Shown piece after piece: positions 15,962-24,375 of a stretch of DNA of 64,000 nt. The position numbers and the translations under genes were made by a program. Origin of the DNA: JAEZJZ01 sp050949055 (GTDB lineage: Bacteria; Bacillota; UBA994; UBA5500); the NCBI GenBank assembly GCA_050949055.1, contig JBMNFA010000009.1, forward strand, positions 310,001 through 374,000, given 5' to 3'. Numbering within the stretch: position 1 is the first letter of the stretch; every line of letters starts with the position of its first letter. The notes under the pieces were generated by a model. That model was not told where the DNA came from, ran no database searches, and worked only from the letters and a program-made list of their open reading frames with translations.

Positions 15962-16978
15962 GTGTCAGAAAAGCTTGTAGAGCTAACTCGCGGGCGCATT
16001 GTGGAAAGCATTCATCGGGGAGACCTGGCAGTGGTGGATGCGAGCGGTAAGCTGCTATACTCTGTGGGCAACCCTAAGGAGAAAGTCACCTTCATTCGCT
16101 CCGCTTCCAAGCCAATTCAGGCCATCCCAGTGGTGGAAAGCGGCGCCGCTGATCACTATCAGCTGACCGATCAAGAGCTCGCGGTGTTCTGCGCATCGCA
16201 CAATGCTGAGGATATCCATGTAGACACCGTGCTGGGAATATTGCAGAAGATAGGCTTAAGCGAGAGCGCACTGCAGTGCGGCAGCCACATGCCCTTGTAT
16301 GCGGCTGCGGCAGCAGCCCTGCAACGTGCCGGGAAGAAGGCAACGGAAGTGCACTGCAACTGCTCGGGCAAACACTCCGGCATGCTGACCTTGGCCCAGC
16401 ACATGGGGTGGGACGTCAGCAACTACCTCAATCTGGAGCATCCCGTACAGCAGGCAATGTTGGATGCAATGTCACGCTTTTCAGGAATGAAAAAAGAGGA
16501 GATAGAGATCGGGGTTGACGGATGTGGCGTACCAGTCTTTGGCCTGCCGGTCTACAACATGGCCTGGGCGTGGGCCCGCCTGTCCGACCCGAGGGATCTG
16601 CCTCCATCGACGCAGCAGGCGGCGGCGCGCATTCGTGCGGCGATGACCGCTTGGCCACAGATGGTAGCGGGCACCGGCCGTCTCTGCACTGATCTGATGA
16701 CGCGCTTGAATGGCAGGGTGATTGCCAAGAGTGGTGCCCAAGGAGTCTATTGCACCGCCATCTTGGACAAAGGGATCGGCATCGCCTTGAAGATAGAAGA
16801 CGGCAATGGGCGTGCCGATGGTCCGGTCGTGGTGGAGACCCTGCGTCAGATGGGCTTCCTAACGGATCAAGACCTGGAGAACCTGAAAGATTTACATCAA
16901 CCCACCCTGTATAACCACCGCCGGGATGTGGTCGGTCGTACCCGGGCAGTGTTCACGCTGCAGCCGGCACAGGAGTAG
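15962..16978 (+). CDS. Asparaginase (asparaginase II family)
   Basis: 338 residues. Motifs SASKPIQAIPVVESGA, FCASHNAEDIH, CNCSGKHSGML, GVDGCGVPVFGLP and VAGTGRLCTDLM match the asparaginase_II (Rhizobium etli-type) family, unrelated to the common E. coli enzyme. It should hydrolyse L-asparagine to aspartate and ammonia. The GTG at 15962 is chosen because GGGAGG lies 9 bases upstream; an ATG at 15863 is in frame but lies beside a likely promoter. Followed by a strong terminator. No transporter partner is adjacent. Confidence 0.85.
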   Translation: MSEKLVELTRGRIVESIHRGDLAVVDASGKLLYSVGNPKEKVTFIRSASKPIQAIPVVESGAADHYQLTDQELAVFCASHNAEDIHVDTVLGILQKIGLSESALQCGSHMPLYAAAAAALQRAGKKATEVHCNCSGKHSGMLTLAQHMGWDVSNYLNLEHPVQQAMLDAMSRFSGMKKEEIEIGVDGCGVPVFGLPVYNMAWAWARLSDPRDLPPSTQQAAARIRAAMTAWPQMVAGTGRLCTDLMTRLNGRVIAKSGAQGVYCTAILDKGIGIALKIEDGNGRADGPVVVETLRQMGFLTDQDLENLKDLHQPTLYNHRRDVVGRTRAVFTLQPAQE

Positions 16979-17005
16979 AGCAGCATCGGTTATTGCGATA
17001 CCCCA

Positions 17006-17035
17006 AGGGCCCTCGCCTGAGCGAGGGCCCTCTTT
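17006..17035 (+). terminator. Terminator of the asparaginase gene
   Basis: 11-bp perfect stem AGGGCCCTCGC / GCGAGGGCCCT, loop CTGA, then CTTT, 27 bases past the stop codon. Confidence 0.8.
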
Positions 17036-17096
17036 ATCGCAAGAATCTTTTGTCGGACCTACAAGTTGCTGGAGTAGGCGCCGAGATCAAGTCAGT

Positions 17097-17516
17097 CTAC
17101 TGGCGGGTTCTGGGAACAGACCGGCCTGCAACTAAGCCTGAGATAATTTGTCGGTCTAGCGGTGTCAAATCATATGCTTGAGCTTCCTGAGGCGTTACCC
17201 AGCAGAACGCCTGACATTGCCTGGTCTCAGGTTGCCGTTTGCCAGGGTGGCAGTGATAGACCAGCAGCAGTATCTGCAACTGTGGATTGGCCAGATGAGT
17301 GAACACCCCATGCAGGCGGCCCACCACAACCTCCAGCCCCATCTCCTCCTGCAGTTCGCGGTATAAGCACTGCTCAGGATTCTCCCCAAACTCCAACTTG
17401 CCCCCGGGCAACTCCCAGAGACCCCCGTTAGCTGCTTCGGGCAACCGCTGAGCTAACAGCAGCTTCGTCTCCCGCCAGAGCAAAGCAGCAGTCACCGGCA
17501 GGATGCGCCCGCTCAT
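17097..17516 (-). CDS. NUDIX hydrolase (MutT-like)
   Basis: 139 residues. The NUDIX box is complete: GGKLEFGENPEQCLYRELQEE with the REL-x-EE core near residues 53-59. MutT-type enzymes hydrolyse 8-oxo-dGTP to keep it out of DNA, or other nucleoside diphosphate derivatives; the substrate cannot be told here. The ATG overlaps the mgsA stop codon (ATGA), so it is translated together with mgsA. The alternative upstream start at 17588 lies inside mgsA and lacks a ribosome binding site. Confidence 0.85.
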   Translation of the reverse strand: MSGRILPVTAALLWRETKLLLAQRLPEAANGGLWELPGGKLEFGENPEQCLYRELQEEMGLEVVVGRLHGVFTHLANPQLQILLLVYHCHPGKRQPETRQCQAFCWVTPQEAQAYDLTPLDRQIISGLVAGRSVPRTRQ

Positions 17517-17878
17517 TTCAGCAGTCCCTGCACCAGAGCCCGAGCCGAGCTGAGGTTGGTGGCCAGTGCGACATTGTGCACGTCGCAAATGCGTAGCAAG
17601 GCGGTGATGTCTGGTTCGTGAGGCTGCGCAGTCAGGGGGTCGCGCAGGAAGATGATCGCCTGTAGGTTGCCCTCAGCAGCCAAAGCTCCGATCTGCAGGT
17701 CTCCGCCCAGCGGTCCCGACTGCTTCCGCTCTATGGGCAACCCGGTCTCCTGAGCAAGCAACCCGCCGGTGGTACCGGTGGCCACCAGCTCGTGCCGGGC
17801 AAATATGTCCACATATTCCTTCACGAAGCAGAGCAGTTCATCTTTTTTCTGGTCATGGGCGATGAGCGCTATCCGCAT
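17513..17878 (-). CDS. mgsA: Methylglyoxal synthase
   Basis: 121 residues. Key motifs: IALIAHDQKK (4-12), GTTGG (35-39), the PLGGDLQ phosphate-binding and catalytic-Asp region (57-62) and the PHEPD motif (86-90). It converts dihydroxyacetone phosphate to methylglyoxal and phosphate, an overflow valve in glycolysis. The ATG at 17878 has AAAGGAG 8 bases upstream; a GTG three codons earlier is too close to that site. First gene of a two-gene operon with the NUDIX hydrolase. Confidence 0.93.
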   Translation of the reverse strand: MRIALIAHDQKKDELLCFVKEYVDIFARHELVATGTTGGLLAQETGLPIERKQSGPLGGDLQIGALAAEGNLQAIIFLRDPLTAQPHEPDITALLRICDVHNVALATNLSSARALVQGLLK

Positions 17879-18257
17879 CTCAACCACTCCTTTGTCGCTC
17901 GCTTGGTTCTACCACTAGTATAACAATGCAGACTGCCATAAATATCTCTGCAACAAGACAGTCGCGATGCATGAAATCACCATCATGGATGAAACCCATG
18001 CCGAGGGCGATTAGTCAGGCTGGCGCGACTAGACGTTGTCTGCAAACCGGAGTTGGTGTATGAGCCCGACTCGGCCGGGCGTCATCCTGACGCTTCGCGC
18101 ACTTGGCGCAGGCTCTGTCAGGATCTAGACTACTCGCGGAGTTCATGCTGAGCTTGCCGAAGTGCTCGGAATGACGGAAAATTCCGAGAGAAACAAGCGG
18201 ACGCCGCGGTGCCAAGCAGCTCCATACGGCATCCAGCCCTAGGTATGACGATCCCGA
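17879..18257. repeat. Intergenic region with a dispersed palindromic repeat
   Basis: About 380 bases without a supported gene. It contains GTCATCCTGACGCTTCGCGC at 18081-18100 and CAGGATCTAGACTACTCGCG at about 18119-18138, the arms of a composite repeat ending near GGAATGACGG (18169-18178). A short relative (CTAGATCCTTCG...CAGGATGAC) lies at 57493-57523 near the 5S gene. Open frames inside it are by-products of the repeat. Confidence 0.6.
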
Positions 18258-19511
18258 TTATTGGGACTTAACGGTCACGCTGCCATTCTTGCTCTCCGCG
18301 GTGATGGTCAGCCGTCTTTCCTTTTGGGAAAAACCCTCGGTCTGCCCTTTCTTGTGTTTGCGGTGTGACGTTTCTGCGGCGAAGGTAGGCATCTCCACCA
18401 CCGCCACCCCGTGAACAGTATACGCATCCACCGCATAGCCTTGTTCAATGTGGTTGGGGACTTCTATCTCAATGGACCCATTCTTGCTTTCGGCATGCAA
18501 CTGGCCTTGACCTTGCGGCTTCAGCAGGCAGCGGATGGAACCGTTCTTGGTGTTTACCACGGCATTTTCAATGCGGGTGATCAACTTGATGCTGCCATTC
18601 TTGCTCTCGGCGCGGAGACTTTGGTATGCGCCCCCTGAGATGCGCAGTTCTCCGTTCTTGGATTCAACTGCCGCAGAGCCAGTAATGTCCTGCAGTAGGA
18701 TGTCGCCATTCTTGGTCAGTAAGTTGAGTTGAGCCACCAAGCGGCGTGGGATTGACAACTGAAAACTGATAGCTGCGCCGACCAGGTCTTCCGGCACCGT
18801 CAATTGTAGCAGCAAGCGCTCCCCTTGTTGCTTCACCTCTCGCACTACAGCCTCCTGGGCTATGGCTGCGGCATCCTCACGGCTATCCGCTTGAATTTTC
18901 TTTTGCGTTACCAGGTTGATAGTCTCGCCGTCCCCCGCGCTGACCTGCACTCGGCCATTCTTAGTGCTAACGTCAAGCTCGAGGTTGGTAACTTCAGCAG
19001 CCAGTGGCAGTTCCTCTTCGTCGCGGAATGTATAGGTGTTATGCCATCCAAACGACCAGCCCCCACTGCTCCTCACATCCCGCAGCGCGCTGTTGACGTT
19101 ACGCATGGCCTCGTTTATTTCCTGCGACGCGTCGCCGAGCGCGCGACGCACCTCACTGGCGACATGGGGGGTGACAGCGCGCAGTTCCTCCGATACCAGA
19201 CCTAGCGTCTGCTTAACATCCTCATAGGCCCCGGCCAACGACTCCTTCAGGTCAAGTGAACCGGCGTCGACTGGCTCTGGATCGTCGTGGGCTGCAGCGG
19301 AGAAGTGTTCTTCGTGCCGATCCTCATTGCTCGCTTCGTCCGATTCAGTGGGCGATTGTTGTGCAGGGGTCTCCTCACTTTCCTCCTGGGTGACGTCGGC
19401 CTCATAGCCCGGCAACTGAGCGTTCAAAACGTCCAGGAGAGCCAACGCCTGCTGGTAGGTGATGGTGCCTTGCTCCAGCATGCGCAACACACGAATTTTC
19501 TCTTCCGACAT
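18258..19511 (-). CDS. DUF4097 repeat protein, second of a pair
   Basis: 417 residues, cytosolic in appearance (no signal peptide). The N-terminus (MSEEKIRVLRMLEQGTITYQQALALL) is the short helical domain also found in B. subtilis YvlB and LiaX-like proteins. A charged middle segment follows, then a beta-helix of DUF4097 repeats in which (E)SKNG or TKNG recurs about seven times (SKNGEL, SKNGSIK, TKNGSIR, SKNGSIE, SKNGSVT). YvlB-type proteins belong to cell-envelope stress systems; the role here is inferred. It follows its paralog without any gap and should be co-transcribed with it. Confidence 0.75.
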   Translation of the reverse strand: MSEEKIRVLRMLEQGTITYQQALALLDVLNAQLPGYEADVTQEESEETPAQQSPTESDEASNEDRHEEHFSAAAHDDPEPVDAGSLDLKESLAGAYEDVKQTLGLVSEELRAVTPHVASEVRRALGDASQEINEAMRNVNSALRDVRSSGGWSFGWHNTYTFRDEEELPLAAEVTNLELDVSTKNGRVQVSAGDGETINLVTQKKIQADSREDAAAIAQEAVVREVKQQGERLLLQLTVPEDLVGAAISFQLSIPRRLVAQLNLLTKNGDILLQDITGSAAVESKNGELRISGGAYQSLRAESKNGSIKLITRIENAVVNTKNGSIRCLLKPQGQGQLHAESKNGSIEIEVPNHIEQGYAVDAYTVHGVAVVEMPTFAAETSHRKHKKGQTEGFSQKERRLTITAESKNGSVTVKSQ

Positions 19512-20651
19512 CTATCTCAGTCCTTCCCCTAAATGTATCCTGATCGTTCCCGACACTGTCTTGGCTCGTATCGACTGTACCTGTTCTTTGGACACTAGGT
19601 CCCGGCTGCTCGCCTCCAGCTTGCGGCGACCTGGCCGTGATTTCTCATCCCACTGCAGGTCGGGCAGATCCACTTGGATGTTGCCAACGGTGCTACTGGC
19701 AGACACCTGATATCCCACCCGGTTCCCTGGCGGCAGAGCAAGCTCAATGGAACCATTCACTGTCTCCAGTTCCAGGCGGGCCCGTTCTGCAGACGACAGA
19801 GCGAGCTGCAACCTCCCGTTGGCAGCGCGGCATTCCAGCTGCTCGCCGAAGCCTTGCAGCTGAATTCCGCCGTTGACTGCATGGGCCTCCAAATGCTCCA
19901 TGCGGAAGCCCTCCGCCCGGATCTTGCCGTTTACCGTGTGCAGCTTCGCCCGCTCTCCCTGGATGCCGATTAGGTTTACGGTACCATTGGTGCAGGAGAC
20001 TGTGATCTGTGGCTGCAGCTGTCGCGGCAGGTTTAGTTCGATATCAACCACCGCATTCTGCCCAAAGAAGCGCCTGCTTTCAACCCTCAGCCCCCGGGAG
20101 TCGGGGCTGACAATGACCAGTCCGTCGGATAGCTCTTTGGCAACAGCAGCACTGTCGGCGCGAACCCGAGCGGAAAGCTTCAGGTGCCAGCGCTCGTCCT
20201 CACTGTGGCCAATACGTACGTGGCCGTTAGTGTTCTGGATTCCGATCTCTGGATTGTGGACGCTGAAGGTTCCATCCAGGTCCTTGGTGAACGTGAAGCT
20301 GCGACTGCCGCCAAGGGATATGCCCAACATCTGCAGTGACTTGTGCAAGCTTTTGCCCAGGCGATCGGATTGGGGCAGGGATTTGATCTCCGCAGCCGCT
20401 CTTTTGGCTTCCCGCTTGATCTGCCGCCGGGCCTGCCTTTCTTCCTCCCGCACTTGCTTGCTGAGCTGCCTGTACCGTTCCTGTTCAGCATCTGGGGCAA
20501 CGGGAGTTGTTTGCTCCAGATGCGGTGACTGACGTTGCGCCCCTACTTTCGCCGGGCGTTTTCCCACCAAACTGAGCAATTCGGCCGCTTGTTCGGCGGT
20601 AATTTTCCCTTCCTCGAGCATCTTCAAGATGAGCAGTTGTTCATCAGCCAT
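19512..20651 (-). CDS. DUF4097 repeat protein, first of a pair (YvlB-like)
   Basis: 379 residues with the same plan as its downstream neighbour: N-terminal helical domain (MADEQLLILKMLEEGKITAEQAAELL), a basic coiled-coil-like stretch (about 65-105, Glu/Arg/Lys-rich), then DUF4097 beta repeats using TVNG, AVNG and AANG in place of SKNG. The two genes look like an old tandem duplication. ATG at 20651 with AGGTGA upstream and a strong sigma-A promoter. Function unknown; membrane-stress sensing or scaffold roles are possible by analogy with LiaX/YvlB. Confidence 0.75.
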   Translation of the reverse strand: MADEQLLILKMLEEGKITAEQAAELLSLVGKRPAKVGAQRQSPHLEQTTPVAPDAEQERYRQLSKQVREEERQARRQIKREAKRAAAEIKSLPQSDRLGKSLHKSLQMLGISLGGSRSFTFTKDLDGTFSVHNPEIGIQNTNGHVRIGHSEDERWHLKLSARVRADSAAVAKELSDGLVIVSPDSRGLRVESRRFFGQNAVVDIELNLPRQLQPQITVSCTNGTVNLIGIQGERAKLHTVNGKIRAEGFRMEHLEAHAVNGGIQLQGFGEQLECRAANGRLQLALSSAERARLELETVNGSIELALPPGNRVGYQVSASSTVGNIQVDLPDLQWDEKSRPGRRKLEASSRDLVSKEQVQSIRAKTVSGTIRIHLGEGLR

Positions 20652-20670
20652 GAAATCACCTCAGGACTAA

Positions 20671-20698
20671 TATATAGCGTGGACCTTAACAATGTCAA
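20671..20698 (-). promoter_or_regulatory. Sigma-A promoter of the DUF4097 pair
   Basis: Minus strand TTGACA (20698-20693) and TATATA (20676-20671), spacer 16 bases, just ahead of the ribosome binding site. Consensus -35 suggests strong expression. Confidence 0.7.
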
Positions 20699-20740
20699 GG
20701 AGCTTCCTTAACAATATACAAACATAGCGAGGATGTTAGA

Positions 20741-20775
20741 CAAAAAAGTCCTGCCAGCGCTGGCAGGACTTTTTG
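20741..20775. terminator. Terminator after the ferredoxin gene
   Basis: Perfect palindrome AGTCCTGCCAGC / GCTGGCAGGACT with A-rich left and T-rich right flanks. On the minus strand it ends the ferredoxin transcript coming from the right. Confidence 0.8.
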
Positions 20776-20791
20776 TTGATGACTTGTTTGA

Positions 20792-20959
20792 TTATGCCGG
20801 GTTAGGAGCCCCTACTGGGCAAACATCGGCGCAAGCGCCGCACTCGATGCATTTCTCTGGGTCGATTACATAGATGTCACCCTCAGAAATGGCGTCTGTC
20901 GGACATTCTGGCTGGCAAGCGCCGCAAGCGATGCAATCCTGATTGATCTTGTATGCCAT
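20792..20959 (-). CDS. 2[4Fe-4S] ferredoxin
   Basis: 55 residues, the standard clostridial ferredoxin size. Two CxxCxxCxxxCP motifs: C9, C12, C15, C19 and C37, C40, C43, C47. It is a low-potential electron carrier in the cytosol, typical of anaerobic metabolism. The ATG at 20959 has a GGAGGAGGTG site upstream; the frame stays open to 21034 but without a site. Monocistronic with its own terminator. Confidence 0.95.
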   Translation of the reverse strand: MAYKINQDCIACGACQPECPTDAISEGDIYVIDPEKCIECGACADVCPVGAPNPA

Positions 20960-21209
20960 TAGTGTCACCTCCTCCCACCGAAGCATGCTGCTCAAGCATG
21001 CAATCCCAGTGATGCGATTGTTGCGCCGCAACAATCAGTAATCTACCGATTAGAGAACCAACTTTGGTCTCTTGTCACATTCCCATTATACACAAGGAAA
21101 GCTATGGCGACCACTAGAAAGGCTGTAAGCCTAGCCACATAAGATGCTATCTCCAGCAACAGTATGCCGGTGCAACTTTCGCCTGCCCCTCTCCCGTATG
21201 CTGAGGAGG

Positions 21210-21701
21210 CTAATACCCGATTACCAAGAAGCTGTTCAGGTCTGCGAATAGCTTGCTGACATTGTTCAGTGCGTCAATTGCGCACAAGAAGATTTGGTCT
21301 GGGTGGCCTCGCTTATTACCTTTCTCATATGGGATTATCAACACAGCATGTTCCACCTTGTTGGACTCGGCAAACTTGCAGACGTCCCGCCAAATGTTGA
21401 AGTGCTTTCCCTTCTCAACCTCGATGGCCATGGAGTGCCCGGGATGCCAAAAGTCCAGCTCAAAGTCAGAACCGGGAGAAAACAGGGACTCTACTTGCTG
21501 ATTGGTCACACTATGGAGAAAACCGCTCTCCAGAAAGGCGGGGCGGAGTACTTTTTCTACGTCCTGGCTGCGGGTAAACCTCCCCTCGCGCAGTTGGTAC
21601 AGTTGTTGCCGCTGTTCGGCTATCGCCGCCACCAGCTCTGCTTGTAGTGGATTGCTTTCTAGTTGATGCACATAATGATAGGCTGGATAGCGATCGCTCA
21701 C
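21210..21701 (-). CDS. Putative BamHI/BglII-like PD-(D/E)xK nuclease
   Basis: 163 residues. The central segment FELDFWHPGHSMAIEVEKGKHFN (about 80-102) has D83, E94 and E96, matching the D...ExE arrangement of BamHI and close to the D...ExQ of BglII. The flanking DVCKF and AVLIIP strands fit the nuclease fold. It resembles the BglII/BstYI family of type II restriction enzymes, but no DNA methyltransferase lies beside it, so it may be an orphan or a repair nuclease. Start taken as the GTG at 21701 behind GGAAGGG; GTGs at 21719 and 21731 are alternatives. Confidence in the fold is moderate and in biological role low. Confidence 0.55.
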   Translation of the reverse strand: MSDRYPAYHYVHQLESNPLQAELVAAIAEQRQQLYQLREGRFTRSQDVEKVLRPAFLESGFLHSVTNQQVESLFSPGSDFELDFWHPGHSMAIEVEKGKHFNIWRDVCKFAESNKVEHAVLIIPYEKGNKRGHPDQIFLCAIDALNNVSKLFADLNSFLVIGY

Positions 21702-21942
21702 ATTTGCACGCCCTTCCACTGCTGTTTCCACTGTCCTATTTTGGATGCGGACGGGCTTGCCTATGCGGGGATGCCGGGGGGCGGTTGCAGTTGTCAGGCA
21801 GAGTTATCGGCACCCCTCGCAGGGCTTACGGCGTGGAGTGTCCAATTGAAGTTATTGCCTGGAATGCTTAGAATGACACTGGAAGGCGCGTCAGGGTGAC
21901 AGGCAGGAACAGTAGTCTTCCAACTCTGGAGGAGAAAGAGGG

Positions 21943-22761
21943 ATGCTAACCGTGAACGACCGCTTGGGGTCTTTGCTCGACTTGGGGCTTTACGCAGGAA
22001 GGCTGCTGCTGGAAAGTGGGGCTGAGGTATATCGCACCGAGGATACCTTGGACCGGATGCTCAGGGCAGCGGGAGCGGAAATGGTAGACAGCATCGTTAC
22101 CCCTACAGGAATATTCCTGTCTGTGCACTATGGCGGCTTGAGCGGTACCCGCATAGGCCGAGTCCGCAGCCGCGGCACAAACCTAAAGCGAGTGGCCGCG
22201 ATCAACAGCCTATCCAGGGCGCTATCTCCTGGCAATTCGCCCCCCACCGAAGTGTTACAGAAGTTGAGGAGTATAGAGGAACGGACTGGTCCCGAGAAGT
22301 TGATCTGGCAACTGGCTGCGGCCATGGTGGGCGGAGCCACCTTTTCCTGGCTCTTCGGCGCATCCCGGCTCGAGCTGCTGGGCTCGGCCTTGGCTAGCGG
22401 CCTGGTCTTCCTGCTCAGCACCTATGTGGCTCGCCCCAGACTGCCGCGCATACTGGCCGACTTCACCGGGGGGGCCATCGCCAGCTCGGCAGCCTTGTCA
22501 TTAACTGTCCTATTCCCGACTATGCTTTATGAAAGAGTGGTCTTGGGGGCAATCATGACTTTGGTGCCAGGGGTATCCTTGACAACGGCAGTACGCGATA
22601 TGCTCAGCGGAGACCTGCTTTCCGGTACCACCGGCTTGGGCGAGGCACTGTTTATCGCAGCTGCTATTGCGGCTGGCGCAGGTGCGGTGCTCAGCCTATA
22701 TGGGCCCGCTGCCGGAAGCACGTTCGCTGTCGCGGTCAACCTAAGCAGGTGGATAGTATGA
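21943..22761 (+). CDS. Threonine/serine exporter, ThrE N-terminal domain protein
   Basis: 272 residues, pfam ThrE (DUF1212) type. A cytosolic N-terminal part (LLLESGAEVYRTEDTLDRM, a conserved box) is followed by about five membrane helices from residue 125 on, including the LVPGVSLTTAVRDMLSGD loop. With the next gene it forms a split version of the ThrE exporter, which in Corynebacterium is one fused protein that exports threonine and serine. GGAGGAGAAAGAGGG precedes the ATG. Its stop overlaps the next start (ATGA). Confidence 0.85.
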   Translation: MLTVNDRLGSLLDLGLYAGRLLLESGAEVYRTEDTLDRMLRAAGAEMVDSIVTPTGIFLSVHYGGLSGTRIGRVRSRGTNLKRVAAINSLSRALSPGNSPPTEVLQKLRSIEERTGPEKLIWQLAAAMVGGATFSWLFGASRLELLGSALASGLVFLLSTYVARPRLPRILADFTGGAIASSAALSLTVLFPTMLYERVVLGAIMTLVPGVSLTTAVRDMLSGDLLSGTTGLGEALFIAAAIAAGAGAVLSLYGPAAGSTFAVAVNLSRWIV

Positions 22762-23207
22762 ACCTGCTGGAGACCTGGTTGGTGCCTTTTGTGGTGGCAA
22801 CGGTGGCTTCGCTGTCCTTTGGTGTAATCTTTCAGGTGCAAAGGTCGCGTCTGTTGCTCTGCGGCTTGGTTGGCGGTTGCGGTTGGTTGGCTCGAGTGGC
22901 CGCCGAACAACTCGGCTGGCAGATTGTAGGCTGGACGTTGCTCGGCGCTTTGGTAGTCGGTTGTCTAGGCGAAGTCTTGGCACGGGTGTTAAGGGAGCCG
23001 GCGACCCTTTTCCTTACGCCCGGCATTGTGCCGTTGGTACCTGGGGCAACCACCTTTGCGGCGATGCAAGCCTTCGTGGTGGGTGACTACACCCAAGGAC
23101 TGAGCCTGACCACCGCTGCCTTGTTGGCCGCCGGTGCCATAGCCGCTGGATTGGCCATCGCCACTCCGTTGGTCAGAGGGTCTTTTGGCCTTTTGCGCAG
23201 GAGGTGA
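22758..23207 (+). CDS. Threonine/serine exporter, ThrE C-terminal domain protein
   Basis: 149 residues with about five hydrophobic helices and the conserved RVLREPATLFLTPGIVPLVPG stretch of the DUF3815/ThrE_2 family. It is the second half of the split exporter and overlaps the first half by 4 bases. The start at 22758 (ATG in ATGA) is preferred over a GTG at 22749. Its end overlaps the AEC transporter start. Confidence 0.83.
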   Translation: MNLLETWLVPFVVATVASLSFGVIFQVQRSRLLLCGLVGGCGWLARVAAEQLGWQIVGWTLLGALVVGCLGEVLARVLREPATLFLTPGIVPLVPGATTFAAMQAFVVGDYTQGLSLTTAALLAAGAIAAGLAIATPLVRGSFGLLRRR

Positions 23208-24112
23208 AGTTAATCGTTTTCATTAATCTGATGCTGCCGTTGATCTTGCTGTTGCTGGGAGGAGTGATCGCCAGGCGTTGCCTGCAAGTGGAGGCAAAAC
23301 CGCTGTCCAAGCTTACTCTCTATCTGCTAAGCCCTGCCCTGGTGTTCAACTCTTTAGTGCGTTCTGATCTGGCTGGCTTTGAACTGCTCAAGCTGGCCTT
23401 CGGTACCGTGGCCCTGATCCTGGGCTTATCGTTCTTGGTCAGCCTTCTGGGCTATCTGCTGGGCTGGAGTCCGCGTCTGGTCAGCGCCATGAAGTTGGGG
23501 GCCGTGTTCACCAACGTAGGAAACTATAGCTTGCCGATTATTGTCAGCCTGTTTGGCAACGCCGGACTGGAACGAGTAGCGGTGATCATCGTGGCCCATC
23601 AGCTATTGATGTGCTCGTTGGCGGTATACTTCGCTGCCCGCAGCCACTTCGGTGCCTGGCGCTCCTTTACCGCCCTATTGCGCATGCCCACTGCCTATGC
23701 GGCGCTGGCGGCACTGGTCTGGAGACAACAGCCTGCTGTGCCTCCCCAGTTTTTGCTGCAGACCACAGGGTTGCTGGCTCAAGCGGCTTTACCGATCTTT
23801 CTGCTGTTGTTAGGTGTGCAGCTGTCTGGAGCAACCATCAGCCCCATGCCCGGTTTGCTCTGCCTAGGGAGCTTGATCAAGCTGGCCGCTTCGCCAGTCT
23901 GGGCGGCGATTTTGGCCCTTGGACTGGGCTTGGAACAGCTCAGCGGATACGTGCTGATTTTGGCCGCCGCTGCTCCCACCGCGATCGTCACCACCATGCT
24001 GGCCATCGAGTTCAACGCTGAACCGGAACTGGTTTCTTCCCTCACCCTATGCACCACCTTGCTCAGCCTGGCCTCTGTCCCGCTAGTGATCTCCGCCTTA
24101 GGCCTGACCTAA
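23204..24112 (+). CDS. AEC family transporter (auxin efflux carrier type)
   Basis: 302 residues, about ten predicted membrane helices in two five-helix halves. KLTLYLLSPALVFNSLV and the GAVFTNVGNYSLPI motif with the proline-broken helix are typical for AEC/BART-superfamily secondary carriers of malate, malonate or other small organic anions. The GTG at 23204 overlaps the AGGAGG site itself and the previous stop, an unusual arrangement; an ATG at 23231 is the alternative. Third gene of the thrE operon, which suggests export of amino acids or related acids. Confidence 0.82.
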   Translation: MKLIVFINLMLPLILLLLGGVIARRCLQVEAKPLSKLTLYLLSPALVFNSLVRSDLAGFELLKLAFGTVALILGLSFLVSLLGYLLGWSPRLVSAMKLGAVFTNVGNYSLPIIVSLFGNAGLERVAVIIVAHQLLMCSLAVYFAARSHFGAWRSFTALLRMPTAYAALAALVWRQQPAVPPQFLLQTTGLLAQAALPIFLLLLGVQLSGATISPMPGLLCLGSLIKLAASPVWAAILALGLGLEQLSGYVLILAAAAPTAIVTTMLAIEFNAEPELVSSLTLCTTLLSLASVPLVISALGLT

Positions 24113-24167
24113 TCCCAACGCGAATGATTCATAACCACTGCCCTGTCCCCATATCCTATCACTGAAG

Positions 24168-24221
24168 CATGTTCGAAGAACATGCGGGGTCAATCATGCG
24201 CTGGTTGCTTTGGCAACCAGC
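24168..24221. other. Two hairpins after the AEC transporter gene
   Basis: GCATGTTC-GAA-GAACATGC (24168-24186) and CGCTGGTTGC-TTTG-GCAACCAGCG (about 24198-24221) are perfect stems in the 263-base gap before the deacetylase gene. Neither has a T-tract, so they may be leader structures rather than terminators. Confidence 0.45.
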
Positions 24222-24375
24222 GGTAAGTACCCAATAACAGGTCCAACTATTGTACCTAAGCTGCTGACGGGGGCTTTACACAGCAACGGCGGGATAGGGT
24301 ATTTGTTACAGGTAGCTAATCGGGGGCGATCTTTGGCATTACTCCTAAGGGCACCGATAAGGATGGGAGGGGCAG

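Noticed and set aside
18015..18215. 66-codon open frame on the minus strand
   Set aside because: It lies within the dispersed palindromic repeat and has no ribosome binding site; such frames recur with the repeat.
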